A DNA stretch of 57,837 nt from a virus, in IMG/VR virus record IMGVR_UViG_3300000553_000044, positions 1 through 57,837 of that record; one strand, 5' to 3'. Of the stretch, positions 9,368-18,054 are shown piece by piece. The notes beneath the pieces are model-generated. The model worked only from the letters and a program-made list of their open reading frames with translations. It had not been told where the DNA came from and did not search any database. Both the position numbers and the translations under genes were made by a program. Position 1 is the stretch's first letter; each line of letters starts with the position of its first letter.

Positions 9368-10525
9368 TTAGTTCACCTTTGAATAATCAACAGCTTTGTA
9401 TCCTGAGTTTGTTTGGAATACAGCTTCAGGGAAAACATCCTCTACTTCGTGGGCCATATGCCCTCTAAATCTGCCATGCCCAGCTAGATTGTTGTCTTTA
9501 AACTCTTGCTTGTATTCGTATTCATAAACTGGGAGTCCGTTAAGTGCGGTACCCACAAGTTCAATATTTTCTTTTGTGCGGATATCAGAGAAAAAAGCGG
9601 CTACGCTTCCGGCTTTACCAATACCGCTCATAAGTCCGCCACCAAGAGCGCCTAGCCCTGCCCCTAATCCTGCAGATGATTGAGCATTAGCTTGTTGTTG
9701 AGAGTTGTAGGCAGAGATTTGACCGTTGTAAGAAGCAACACCAAGTTGACCAACGTTGTTCCATCCTTGCATAGCACCACCATAACCTTGGGCGTAACTA
9801 CTACCTAAGGCTTGAGCGTTCTGCATAGGGATCTGACCAGCAGCTAAGGAACTGTTACCAGCGTTTAAAGCCAATCCTGTTGATGTTGCTTGACTACCTG
9901 ATAGACCCTGTCCTAGACCAATAGCATCCATTGACTTAGCCCACCCTAATTGCTCTGCTGCAGTACGGGCTTTTGTAGAGGCTGCTGCTGCCGTTGCTGA
10001 CTGCATTACGCTATTAGCGTTAGCTTGTCCTTGATAAGAACCCGATGTTGGGTTGATACCGTAAGAACGCATAGTCATATTATTGTTCTTGTTAGTAATA
10101 TCTGATTGAGCGTTTACATCGCCTACAGCTAGAGCTGCTTGGCGTTCAAAGTTACCCTGCGTGTTGTAGGAATTAGCTTCGTTGACGAGCTTATCCTGAG
10201 CTGGGTAGAACTCATTTTGCATACGTTGTTGGTACGAATCAGCTAACGCAGAATTCTTTTGGGTTAGGTCATACTGCTGTTGCTGGACTTTGTTAGACAT
10301 ATCTAACTGTGATTGGGACTGCGCTTGCATTGTTGGCCAAACGTTAGTCTTAAAGTCCTCATATTCAGCACTAGCTAAGTCAGCTTGTTTCTGTGCTGCA
10401 AGTCCAATATTAGGATCTGGGGATGGGGCTGATCCACCGCCTCCACCTTTACCACCACCGTAGCATGTGTATATATCCATGAATGCACGGATATCCCAAA
10501 AGTATCTAAATAAACCACCTATCAT
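9368..10525 (-). CDS. Virion protein with C-terminal S74-type chaperone domain
   Basis: A 385-residue protein. The longer reading from 10549 is less likely: the ATG at 10525 has GGAG eight bases upstream and overlaps the TGA of the upstream GNAT gene (ATGA). After a Gly-rich N-terminus, residues about 40-120 are Gln-rich helix, then Ala/Ser/Gly/Asn-rich low complexity. The last about 75 residues (SDIRTKENIELVG..., ...GHMAHEVEDVFPEAV) match the Peptidase_S74 intramolecular chaperone, which normally trims itself from trimeric fibres or spikes. Finding it on a protein in the internal-virion position is unusual. It may be a tail spike or a trimeric internal component. Confidence 0.75.
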   Translation of the reverse strand: MIGGLFRYFWDIRAFMDIYTCYGGGKGGGGGSAPSPDPNIGLAAQKQADLASAEYEDFKTNVWPTMQAQSQSQLDMSNKVQQQQYDLTQKNSALADSYQQRMQNEFYPAQDKLVNEANSYNTQGNFERQAALAVGDVNAQSDITNKNNNMTMRSYGINPTSGSYQGQANANSVMQSATAAAASTKARTAAEQLGWAKSMDAIGLGQGLSGSQATSTGLALNAGNSSLAAGQIPMQNAQALGSSYAQGYGGAMQGWNNVGQLGVASYNGQISAYNSQQQANAQSSAGLGAGLGALGGGLMSGIGKAGSVAAFFSDIRTKENIELVGTALNGLPVYEYEYKQEFKDNNLAGHGRFRGHMAHEVEDVFPEAVFQTNSGYKAVDYSKVN

Positions 10526-10941
10526 CGTCTCATCTCCAGCCAACGGCATTCTTCTTTAAGCATGCCGTATAAAATAAAGTCTGTACCGTCAGAAGCTCCA
10601 CGGCGTATTACCCCTTCACGGACAAAACCTAGGTGTTCATCGAACTTTTGAGCTGCAAAGTTGTCTGTACGTACTAACCCAGTTACCCTGTTACATTCTA
10701 ACTGAATAAATGGATATGCGAAACACCTATATAAAAAATCTCTTGTTAGCCACTCTTTACCAGTTCCAGCCACATGCATAGCAATCGAGGGGCCTGTGTA
10801 CCAGTTAAACACTACTCCAGCCACTAATTCACCATCTTTTTCTAGCCCGATCGTATTGCACTTACCAAAGTCATCCTCATCGATCTGCTTACCAACCCAC
10901 TCTATTACTCGGGCATCTTGGTTATATATGACTTGTTTCAT
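10522..10941 (-). CDS. GNAT-family N-acetyltransferase-like protein
   Basis: A 139-residue protein with the fold order of a ribosomal-protein/small-molecule GNAT: GELVAGVVF (beta-strand), ALQLECNRVTG-like region (here FIQLECNRVTGLVR), then NFAAQKFDEHLGFVREGVIR, the typical Asn-xx-Ala-xx-xx-Glu-x-x-GF-x-xEG C-terminal motif. The acetyl-CoA loop (Q/RxxGxG/A) is not obvious, so activity is uncertain. It sits inside the tail operon between the tail-assembly chaperone and the S74 protein, with 4-base overlaps on both sides. It may modify a phage or host protein. The target is unknown. Confidence 0.75.
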   Translation of the reverse strand: MKQVIYNQDARVIEWVGKQIDEDDFGKCNTIGLEKDGELVAGVVFNWYTGPSIAMHVAGTGKEWLTRDFLYRCFAYPFIQLECNRVTGLVRTDNFAAQKFDEHLGFVREGVIRRGASDGTDFILYGMLKEECRWLEMRR

Positions 10942-11360
10942 GGAGTAGGCTTTGTAGGCGCTACTGGGAACATCCCATTTTTGAAGTCATCTTCAGTCAT
11001 ATCTCGTAGAGCTTTACGGTATGTAGCCCACATTGCACGGTCATCAGTAGTTAAAGCATTATCTGAAACCTGTGTCCAATCGCTATTGGAGAGTAATTCA
11101 TTTCTTTTTATTCTTCCTAATGCAATTGCTCTGGCTCCATCAGAAACCCACTGCTTTGTAGCATAGTCAAATTTCCAGTAGCCATCCGGTTTATCTGGAA
11201 TAGCAATAAAACCATTGTCCCAATAATATTCACTATCAGAATAGCTACCTTCTGCTATATCGTTACCTTGCCCTGGTACTTGTGCCGCAAAATGTTCCTC
11301 GGGGCATGCTCCTGTCCATAAGACCTGGCCTGTAGATCGGTTATATACCGTATAGTCCAT
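10938..11360 (-). CDS. Tail fibre assembly chaperone-like protein
   Basis: A 140-residue protein. The C-terminal half (RNELLSNSDWTQVSDN...WATYRKALRDM) carries the signature of the phage tail-assembly chaperone family: R-x-x-L-L-x-x-[ST]-D-W-T ... W-x-x-Y-R-x-A-L-R-D. The N-terminus (VYNRSTGQVLWTGACPEEHFAAQ) is a short beta-rich module common in proteins downstream of fibres. The start overlaps the stop of the J-like fibre by one base (TAATG), as expected of a chaperone coupled to its client. Family identity is good; the client is inferred. Confidence 0.85.
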   Translation of the reverse strand: MDYTVYNRSTGQVLWTGACPEEHFAAQVPGQGNDIAEGSYSDSEYYWDNGFIAIPDKPDGYWKFDYATKQWVSDGARAIALGRIKRNELLSNSDWTQVSDNALTTDDRAMWATYRKALRDMTEDDFKNGMFPVAPTKPTP

Positions 11361-13402
11361 TAACGTTTTACCTCAAGAACTGAAATAAGAGAGTTAGCTA
11401 GACCACCCCATGGCGTGAAATAATTCCAGTCGCCACCTTGAGTCCATATATTGTATGTAACTAGCCCGGCATAAGTTGATGTATCTAGATAGGATAGATA
11501 TAACCCTGTGCCTGGGGCTGCTTGTGTTGCTATAAGAAAGTTTCCATAGAACACACCATGACCAGCACCAATCCAAGGGGGTGATCCATTTGTATTTAGG
11601 GCCGCTTGCATTGAATTTGAAGCCCCGTTATTTTGACCGCAGAATGTAATTACTTTTGGCGCACCTGTCGAATAAAAAGACACCGTTAGGGAGATACCCC
11701 AGCCGTAATTATTGTCTCCAGCACCTCGCTCCCCTGCTACAAAAGCGCTAACTGGTATTGTTACAGCTTGCCCTTGAATACTTAAGGTGCTAACAGCGGC
11801 ATTAGCTATTTTGGCATTATCAATAGCAGCAGAGGCAATCTTGGCATTAGTAATGTTTCCATCTGCGATATTAGCTGCGACGATAGTAGCTGAGGCTATC
11901 TGAGCGTTTGTAATAGTTGCGGAGGCAATATTAGCTGCAGTAATCGTAGCACTAGCTATATCAGCAGAAGTAATCGTAGCATCAGCAATTTGAGCGGAAG
12001 TAATTGTTCCATTAGCTATTTGAGCGTTTGTAATAGAGGCATTAACTATCTTTGCAGCTGTAATGCTTGCATCAGCAATATTTGCTGTACCAACAGCTAG
12101 GTTGGCGATCTTGGCATTAGTAATAGCTGCATCAGCGATCTTCGCTGTAGTGATATTGGCATCAATAATTTTGGCAGCCGTAATGGAAGCATCCGCCATT
12201 TTTGCCGTACCAACAGCTAGGTTGGCGATCTTTGCAGAATCAACAGCTAGGTTAGCGATCTTGGCATTAGTAATAGCTGCGTCTTGGATAAAGGCGTTAA
12301 CCATCGCCACTCGAGTAACCCCATCAACAACACCAATAGCAAATGGAACACTCGGAGTTTCCCCAGTACTAGAAGGACTTACTACTGCAAATCTATCAGC
12401 AATAACTATAAAACTAGATGTTGGAGTTCCACCAGTTGTTGTAGAAGCCAAGCCAAACCCAGCGACCCGACCATTGATATCGACCTTAACTGTGTACTGA
12501 GCTAGTAACCCACCATCTACACTTGCTCTAGTTGTTGCCTCTGTTGAGACAGCTGCAGTTAACGTAGTGTTATTTGTATTTACAGTTGACTGGAGCGTTG
12601 TAATGCTTGTTGACAACGCACTATCGGCATTTGCTCTTGTAGTTGCCTCAGACTGAATAGATGCATTTAAAGTACTTTGATTAGTACTTACAGTAGATTG
12701 CAGTGTAGTAATAGAACTTTGGAGCGCACTATCAGCAGTTGTCCTGCTTGTAGTTTCTGTAGTTAATCGTGCATTTACACTCCCTGGTACTGACGGATCG
12801 GCAGTAATTAAATTTATTTTGCTTGATAAGTCAGCGTAGAGCTGGCTTTCAGTAATCTGCCCCCGAAGCACAGACATCACATAAGCAGGATCTAGAGCAG
12901 TTTGACCAAGAGTTCCAACAGGACTGTTATATGGCCCAGTGATATTTGCTTGTGATACAAATCGAATCCAGTAATAGTATGTTGAATTATTACCAACAGT
13001 ATCTGTATAAACAGAACCCGGGGCAAACCCTATTAGAGCCGCTGTAGAGAGTACGTTAGTTGTAGATCTCCATACCTCTGTATATGCATGGTTCAGATAT
13101 GCAGCATCATCCCAACTCATAATGATATTAGTAAAGGCTCCCATAATCGAGAAGCCAGTGGGCATAGGCGGGGGAGTGTAGTCTGTTAGGGGGTTATAAG
13201 CAGATGTATTGGGAGAATTACTGACAGACGTTAGATTCTGAATACCTGTACTAATTACTTGCCCATTAGGTAATGGAGCCCCTGTAACCATACTTCCAAG
13301 AATCTCTAAAGACTCTTTCATTGGGCGAAGAATAGCTGCAATCGTTTGATCGGTTACGGGGGTAACCGTAGGGATACCAGGTAGGTTTGGGATATCTGCC
13401 AT
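11360..13402 (-). CDS. Tail fibre / J-like host-specificity protein with tandem repeats
   Basis: A 680-residue protein. Residues about 65-170 resemble an FN3-like beta-sandwich (W-R-S-T ... YYYWIRFVS). Residues about 200-300 hold repeated TTxxSALQSSITTLQSTV-like coiled repeats. Then comes a DUF1983-like segment (ADRFAVVSP...VPFAIGVVDG) as in lambda J-type tail-tip proteins, followed at about 367-540 by more than 15 short repeats of the form (I)-T-x-A-x-I-A-x-A. The last about 130 residues form a distinct domain, perhaps receptor binding. The downstream neighbour is its assembly chaperone. In a short-tailed phage this is probably an adhesin. Confidence 0.85.
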   Translation of the reverse strand: MADIPNLPGIPTVTPVTDQTIAAILRPMKESLEILGSMVTGAPLPNGQVISTGIQNLTSVSNSPNTSAYNPLTDYTPPPMPTGFSIMGAFTNIIMSWDDAAYLNHAYTEVWRSTTNVLSTAALIGFAPGSVYTDTVGNNSTYYYWIRFVSQANITGPYNSPVGTLGQTALDPAYVMSVLRGQITESQLYADLSSKINLITADPSVPGSVNARLTTETTSRTTADSALQSSITTLQSTVSTNQSTLNASIQSEATTRANADSALSTSITTLQSTVNTNNTTLTAAVSTEATTRASVDGGLLAQYTVKVDINGRVAGFGLASTTTGGTPTSSFIVIADRFAVVSPSSTGETPSVPFAIGVVDGVTRVAMVNAFIQDAAITNAKIANLAVDSAKIANLAVGTAKMADASITAAKIIDANITTAKIADAAITNAKIANLAVGTANIADASITAAKIVNASITNAQIANGTITSAQIADATITSADIASATITAANIASATITNAQIASATIVAANIADGNITNAKIASAAIDNAKIANAAVSTLSIQGQAVTIPVSAFVAGERGAGDNNYGWGISLTVSFYSTGAPKVITFCGQNNGASNSMQAALNTNGSPPWIGAGHGVFYGNFLIATQAAPGTGLYLSYLDTSTYAGLVTYNIWTQGGDWNYFTPWGGLANSLISVLEVKR
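11780..12300 (-). repeat. Short tandem coding repeats in the J-like fibre
   Basis: About 520 bases made of imperfect repeats of roughly 30 bases, each encoding the pattern I-T-x-A-x-I-A-x-A. Copies differ mainly at third positions and between NAKIANLAV, TAKIADA and SAQIADA types. Such arrays vary in copy number by recombination and set fibre length. They also create open antisense frames on the plus strand that are not genes. Confidence 0.75.
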
Positions 13403-15963
13403 TATTGCTTAGTCTCTGTCATCGTAGAAGCTAGCAGAACAGACCTGACTGGTACATTACCGAGCACTTCTATTTCCCAGTTCACTGCTTTAAATCCTGC
13501 TGGAAGTCTTACGGGGTCAGATGAAGTTACATTTGCATCGTATTGCTTTACCCCGTCAGCATAGACTTTGATATTGATGTAACTACCCGCATTAGCAGCC
13601 ATGAATATATAGTCTGCATAAACTTGAAGAGCCCCAAAATTACTTGGTAGAGGGCATTGGAATATCTTTGATTTCCAGTCATAGGTACTATTAGTTGCCC
13701 CCGCATCTATCTTATAGATCTTATTATCTGTATTCGATAAAGCAAATAGGTAGCCTGTACCTGGCTCTACAAATACTGCATTAGCTGGAAAACTAAAGTT
13801 TACTAGGGGTGGATTGTCATTACGTTGAATAATGATTGCGTTATATGTTGACCCTACTTTATAGAAGCCAAAGTACATATTGTTATATAGTGCCCCAATC
13901 AAGGAGGATGGGTTAATAGCTTGCCATTCATCTCGTGAGTACAGAGCAGTTGTTACTACATCTTGTGATCCTGGGCCAATAGAAACTAAGCCATTAGGAC
14001 TTGCGTACATAACCCCAAACTGATCACAGGTAATAGACTTCTTAGATACACAAGGCTGGTTAATCGCTAGCTTTTCTTGCGTCATCATCGTAGGAGTTGA
14101 TCCTGAAACTATGTATGGATTCTTTGTAGTTCCTACAAATAGAGAATTATTAAATACTCCTAAACCCACAATTGGATACTCGGTAGTCAACATGTAAGTT
14201 GATGGCCAGGCATGAGGCATATACGGTTCACAGAACCAAATCTGGTTCCCAACAAAACCCGCCAGTATGCCGTTTGGCATGGAGACTAAGCCTTGTAGCC
14301 CAGTAGGTGGAGGTGTGAAATATAGAGAAGGAAGTACAAGTCCTAGCCCAGTAGCATCGATACTGTCTACGTATGATGAAGATGCAATAGGGATCTCAGC
14401 AACTAGCTGGTAAGTTGTTGTATTCGCACCAACTACAGTTCTATAAATACGTCGGTACTTAAAGTTATAGTTCCCAGTAGGAGGCGTAGTAAAGCCATTA
14501 ACAGTTACTGATGCCCCAGAATAAGTACATATACATGTTCCTGCTGGGCTTGGGGCAGATTCTTCTGCTACCGTTCCAAATTCAGTTACATTGGTATAGA
14601 TATAGCTTCGTGTTTCAAGCGTATCAAAAACAGCTTCAGCTGTTGCACCTACTCCACCACCACCTGTAATAGAAATAACGGGAACAGTTGAGTAGTTTGA
14701 CCCACCATTAACAACCGTTATACCTTGAACAGATCCTGAAATCGCTGCTGTAGCTGCAGCCCCAGAACCACTGGTGCTAGTAAAAGAAACTGTAGGTGGA
14801 GATAGATACCCACCACCAGCGTAATCTACATTGATACTCACTACTGAACAGCTAATAGTAGCTGTTGCTACGCCACCGATACCTGAAGTACTCGAGAACA
14901 AAACACTAGGAGCAGATGTATATCCAGTACCACCGTTAGTTATAGTTACCCCAGTAATAGCCCCTGCAGATACAGTAGCAGTAGCAGTAGCACCAGAACC
15001 TCCGCCACCAATAAATGAGATTGCAGGAGCTGTTGTAAAGCTTGAACCACCACTATTTAGGGCGATAGCTGAAATAGATCCACTGATAACAGCAGTTCCT
15101 ACAGCACCAGATCCACCGCCAATAATTGCAGTAGCCGCTCCGCCAGTTCCACCACCACCAGTGATGACAACGTTAGGCACTAGAGAATACCCAGAGCCGT
15201 TATTAGTAATGACGATTTGAGATAGAGCTCCATCTTTAACAATGGCAGATGCAGTTAAGCCTGTCCCGTTACCCCCTGTAAAGCTAATTGCAGGAGCAGA
15301 TGTATACCCAGTACCAGCAGCAGTTATATTTATTGCGTAGATAGATGTTGAAGTTAACGTAACAGCGGGAGGAGTTTTGTACCCTGTACCACCATTAGTA
15401 ACTGTGTATGACTTAATTGAAGCTGACATAGCTGCGGAAGCTATAAGGCCAGTACCGCCGCCGCCTGTAGCTGAAACTGTTGGGATACTTGTATACCCAG
15501 AACCAGGGTTAGTTAAGTTAATCGTTGTAACAGCTTGAACCACGTTAAGATTTGGTGCATCTGTTGGCGCTGGAACACCCATCTCATAGTATGCATTTGG
15601 GTAGGGGGCTGCTCCACCACCATTCCCAGTCGCTAAAGACCAGTTTGTTTTACGGGGTGTAAATGTATCACTTGTGTAATAAAGACGGTATTCAGATGTA
15701 TCGGCTACAGGGCCAACTACGTAGTCAGTATTTTGAGCTGATTCTAACCAGACAGGATTAGTTCCTGTAGCACCAGTAAATTTGAATATAGCCTTAACCC
15801 CAGTTGCAATCGGAGAATATTCAAAGACTGGAGTTTTCCATGCTCTAAGTTCCCCGGATTGAATCTTTACATTACTTGCTACTTGAGCTTGTGCATCGTT
15901 TAAGTTAGTTGGGCCAAGCTTGGGTACTATCCCCGAAAAACTTTGTAGTTTTATTACTGGCAT
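13402..15963 (-). CDS. Tail nozzle / stabilisation-type protein with Gly-rich beta repeats
   Basis: An 853-residue protein. The N-terminus (LQSFSGIVPKLGPTNLNDAQAQ) and C-terminal half (NGILAGFVGNQIWFCEPYMPHAWP, FGVMYASPNGLVSIG) resemble the beta-propeller nozzle proteins of short tails, P22 gp10-like or T7 gp12-like. Between them, residues about 150-447, is an insertion of roughly nine repeats of about 30-40 residues with consensus G-G-[ST]-G-Y-T-S-x-P-x-[IV]-x-[FI]-x-G-G-G-G-x-G-A. Such repeats probably form a stalk or carbohydrate-binding decoration. The 3-prime end overlaps the fibre start (TAATG). Nozzle assignment is moderate; the repeats are plain in the sequence. Confidence 0.75.
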   Translation of the reverse strand: MPVIKLQSFSGIVPKLGPTNLNDAQAQVASNVKIQSGELRAWKTPVFEYSPIATGVKAIFKFTGATGTNPVWLESAQNTDYVVGPVADTSEYRLYYTSDTFTPRKTNWSLATGNGGGAAPYPNAYYEMGVPAPTDAPNLNVVQAVTTINLTNPGSGYTSIPTVSATGGGGTGLIASAAMSASIKSYTVTNGGTGYKTPPAVTLTSTSIYAINITAAGTGYTSAPAISFTGGNGTGLTASAIVKDGALSQIVITNNGSGYSLVPNVVITGGGGTGGAATAIIGGGSGAVGTAVISGSISAIALNSGGSSFTTAPAISFIGGGGSGATATATVSAGAITGVTITNGGTGYTSAPSVLFSSTSGIGGVATATISCSVVSINVDYAGGGYLSPPTVSFTSTSGSGAAATAAISGSVQGITVVNGGSNYSTVPVISITGGGGVGATAEAVFDTLETRSYIYTNVTEFGTVAEESAPSPAGTCICTYSGASVTVNGFTTPPTGNYNFKYRRIYRTVVGANTTTYQLVAEIPIASSSYVDSIDATGLGLVLPSLYFTPPPTGLQGLVSMPNGILAGFVGNQIWFCEPYMPHAWPSTYMLTTEYPIVGLGVFNNSLFVGTTKNPYIVSGSTPTMMTQEKLAINQPCVSKKSITCDQFGVMYASPNGLVSIGPGSQDVVTTALYSRDEWQAINPSSLIGALYNNMYFGFYKVGSTYNAIIIQRNDNPPLVNFSFPANAVFVEPGTGYLFALSNTDNKIYKIDAGATNSTYDWKSKIFQCPLPSNFGALQVYADYIFMAANAGSYINIKVYADGVKQYDANVTSSDPVRLPAGFKAVNWEIEVLGNVPVRSVLLASTMTETKQ

Positions 15964-15978
15964 GGCCCGTCCCTTTAA

Positions 15979-16224
15979 TTACTTAGATGCTTTAATAACT
16001 GGAGCTTCTTCTTTAGCAGGTGCTTTTTCTTCTACGTAGCCTTCAGGTTTGCCATAAGTCCCAGCTTCGATCTGGTCGGCAATTAATTGGCCTTCTTCAT
16101 TCAAAGTAAATGTTCCATCTGCGTTACCAACAAATTTACGATCTGCACGTTCACCAACGATCAATTGACCGCCTACTACTTCTGCGTTAGTTGCTTCAAT
16201 AAATTCTTTTAAGCTAATTGCCAT
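15979..16224 (-). CDS. Small hypothetical protein
   Basis: An 81-residue protein, not recognised. It begins MAISLKEFIEATNAE and contains a beta-rich middle (GERADRKFVGNADGTFTLNEEG) and a Lys/Glu/Ala/Pro-rich tail, without membrane segment or cysteine. AAGAGGAG precedes the start on the minus strand, a strong ribosome site. It lies between the endolysin and the nozzle gene and may be a minor virion or lysis accessory protein. No function is assigned. Confidence 0.65.
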   Translation of the reverse strand: MAISLKEFIEATNAEVVGGQLIVGERADRKFVGNADGTFTLNEEGQLIADQIEAGTYGKPEGYVEEKAPAKEEAPVIKASK

Positions 16225-16241
16225 TTGTAAAACTCCTCTTG

Positions 16242-16787
16242 TTATAAAACCATTGAAAGGGCTTGTGCCCTAACTACTTTCACACGACGCAGCCAACCTT
16301 CTCCATATATAGGAAACAGTTTGAGAGTCTCGTAATACTGGGCATGTGCATCGCAAAATTCGTTAATGATGGTCTTGAGGGATTCGCCTTTGAACTGAGA
16401 AACAGCGGCCATAGTAACGCTGCCAAAACCGCCATCAGGCACAGTCCCGACAATCCCCTGCAAAATCTTAATCGCACGTCCTGGCCCGGAATTAACAGCA
16501 ACATCGAAAACAACATAGTCAAGACCAGCCATAAGCTCATCAGCTCTGCAAGCATCCCAGTATTTCCTTTTATAGATTGGAGCTACGTTAGCGGCTGTTA
16601 AATTCCGCATGTAGCTATTTGTTACGGGGTGATGTAGCCACTCTTCCATTGAAGCTTGAGTTACACCCAAATTAGTACAACCAGAACGACCATCAGAAAG
16701 AGCGTTCCCAGTATCTCGGGGGTCATCTTGGTATCCACCTTCGCTCTCCAGTAAATGGGTTAAGCAGTTAGAAAAGTTAGTAATCAT
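16242..16787 (-). CDS. Endolysin, GH108-type muramidase
   Basis: A 181-residue protein. The N-terminal motif LLESEGGYQDDPRD matches the glycoside hydrolase 108 active site, with catalytic Glu16 in E-G-G-Y; CTNLGVTQ follows, as in the family's G-x-T-N-x-G-[IV]-T. The C-terminal half (YWDACRADEL, VVFDVAVNSGPGRAIKILQ, VPDGGFGSVT) is the usual peptidoglycan-binding-3 module. There is no signal or SAR sequence, so release needs a holin. It overlaps the holin gene by four bases (ATGA). It cleaves peptidoglycan at the end of infection. The insertion between the DP and CTN motifs is slightly longer than usual. Confidence 0.92.
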   Translation of the reverse strand: MITNFSNCLTHLLESEGGYQDDPRDTGNALSDGRSGCTNLGVTQASMEEWLHHPVTNSYMRNLTAANVAPIYKRKYWDACRADELMAGLDYVVFDVAVNSGPGRAIKILQGIVGTVPDGGFGSVTMAAVSQFKGESLKTIINEFCDAHAQYYETLKLFPIYGEGWLRRVKVVRAQALSMVL

Positions 16788-17281
16788 TTGTTTGGTGTGC
16801 TGTTGTAGAGCATTTGGTCTTTAGCATGACTAGCGTTGGTAGAACCAAACCAGAAAGCCACTATAGAGATCCAAGCAGTACCTAAAGAGCCAAGCATAAT
16901 AAGCAAAGGCTGGTTGTTATCTTGAGCGTAGCCAAGCATGAGTGAAGCTAGAATCCCAAAGAATCCCATAGTGATTCCATAGCTAAGAACTGCTGGAACT
17001 GCAGACTTGGTAAGCCCTTGCATCTCACGAGCAGATTTTCTGTCATCTACCGCTAATTGTTCAAAGTTCAAGCCTAGTGCTTGAGTCTGTTCTTTGAACT
17101 TAATTTCTTCCATCTGTACTGCTGCGATTTGATCTGCTGATAACTTATTGTTATCGATCATCCCTTTTACTTCGTCGGGAGCCACCCCAAATACTTTAGA
17201 CAAAGCAGTAACTGCCAGCCCAGCAAGAGGGCCACCAAGACATGTAGCAATAGTTGGTGCAATTTGGGTTAACCAGTTCAT
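16784..17281 (-). CDS. Holin, GTA-type three-TM family
   Basis: A 165-residue protein. An N-terminal amphipathic/hydrophobic segment (IAPTIATCLGGPLAGLAVTAL) is followed by a charged helix with E-[IL]-x-F-K-E-Q and D-D-R-x-S-A-R-E-M, then two clear TM segments at about 98-118 and 125-145. This is the layout of the holin 3TM family found in gene transfer agents and many phages. The start directly follows the TAA of the upstream membrane gene, and its stop overlaps the endolysin start. It probably permeabilises the inner membrane to let out the endolysin. Confidence 0.85.
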   Translation of the reverse strand: MNWLTQIAPTIATCLGGPLAGLAVTALSKVFGVAPDEVKGMIDNNKLSADQIAAVQMEEIKFKEQTQALGLNFEQLAVDDRKSAREMQGLTKSAVPAVLSYGITMGFFGILASLMLGYAQDNNQPLLIMLGSLGTAWISIVAFWFGSTNASHAKDQMLYNSTPNK

Positions 17282-17563
17282 TTAGAGTTTGGGTGCATTA
17301 CCCGTTTTAATAAGGATGGCTAGGCCAATTAGACTTAGGAAACCAGTTGTTATGACTTTTACAGTAGTTGACCATGCTGCTGCTTTTGTTGCTCTCCATG
17401 AATCTAAAAGCCCACGAAGTTCTTTTACGTCTGTCCCCGCATCTTCATCGTGTAAACCTAAGTCAGCTAAGGCTTTACGAGCACCCCATTCGGCAGCTTC
17501 CCGCATCATCTCTTTCATTTGAGCGTGTGAGGGGTTATCAATATCATCAAATGGAGTTAACAT
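17282..17563 (-). CDS. Small membrane protein, DUF6127-like
   Basis: A 93-residue protein with a soluble N-terminus (EMMREAAEWGARKALADLGL, then DVKELRGLLDSWR) and a single C-terminal TM segment (about 69-88). This is the DUF6127 pattern, usually found beside phage or GTA lysis genes. It is first in the lysis cassette DUF6127-holin-endolysin and lies directly downstream of an intergenic region with two CATACTAAC-type motifs. It may be an antiholin or second holin component. The function is inferred from position. Confidence 0.7.
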   Translation of the reverse strand: MLTPFDDIDNPSHAQMKEMMREAAEWGARKALADLGLHDEDAGTDVKELRGLLDSWRATKAAAWSTTVKVITTGFLSLIGLAILIKTGNAPKL

Positions 17564-17638
17564 AGCTCACCTCAATTAGTCTGTATTACGGTAAAAATGC
17601 ACATAGTTATCCCATCTGTTTGGGGTTTTTCATAATAA

Positions 17639-17681
17639 TATACTAACAGATTATATGCATAATACCCACATACATACTAAC
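17639..17681 (-). promoter_or_regulatory. Regulatory region ahead of the lysis genes: two GTTAGTATG-type motifs
   Basis: In the 124-base gap between the 121-aa gene and the lysis cassette, CATACTAAC (17673-17681) and TATACTAAC (17639-17647) lie as direct repeats. Read on the minus strand, the first is followed seven to eight bases later by TATTAT and then by a perfect TATAAT. The motif itself then occupies roughly the -35 position for that TATAAT, and no TTGACA is present. A lysis promoter controlled through the motif is inferred. Confidence 0.5.
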
Positions 17682-17687
17682 AAATAG

Positions 17688-18053
17688 TTATGCAGATGGT
17701 ACAGATATGTCTGGAGTAGGTGCTATTGATTCTATTACTGGAACCCAAGGAATAGGCAATTGAACAATTGGAGGATTCTTTTTAAGTGCTAAAGCAGCGT
17801 CTAAAGATGCTTCAAGTGTAGGTACGTCTAATTTAGCTTGCACCCAACCAATAACCTCAGATTCAGTAAGAGTTGAATACGGCTTAAATGAGGCTGCATC
17901 AGGTGCTTCAAAGCTAACAGAACCATATGATCCTACAAAATCAGTTCCATCTGTGCAATCAACTAGGTAATGCGCTGTTACTACTACGTCAACTAATCCA
18001 TCTACGGATTTAGCTGTATCGAGTGCTGCAATTTTATATGTGTATGTGTTCAT
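17688..18053 (-). CDS. Hypothetical tail-fibre-associated protein
   Basis: A 121-residue protein, mostly beta-rich in the first 70 residues (TYKIAALDTAKSVDGLVDVVVTAHYL) with a Pro-rich C-terminus. It starts two bases after the stop of the large S74 fibre. Small proteins of this kind are common directly downstream of S74-type fibres in environmental phages, where they may act in fibre assembly. I do not recognise a characterised family with confidence. Confidence 0.65.
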   Translation of the reverse strand: MNTYTYKIAALDTAKSVDGLVDVVVTAHYLVDCTDGTDFVGSYGSVSFEAPDAASFKPYSTLTESEVIGWVQAKLDVPTLEASLDAALALKKNPPIVQLPIPWVPVIESIAPTPDISVPSA

Positions 18054-18054
18054 A

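Noticed and set aside
12063-12500. 145-aa plus-strand frame opposite the J-like fibre repeats
   Set aside because: It is the antisense of Ala/Ile repeats; its own repetitive sequence mirrors them, with no ribosome site.
14831-15220. 129-aa plus-strand frame opposite the nozzle repeats
   Set aside because: Pro/Val/Ala-rich antisense product of the Gly-rich repeat array; not a gene.
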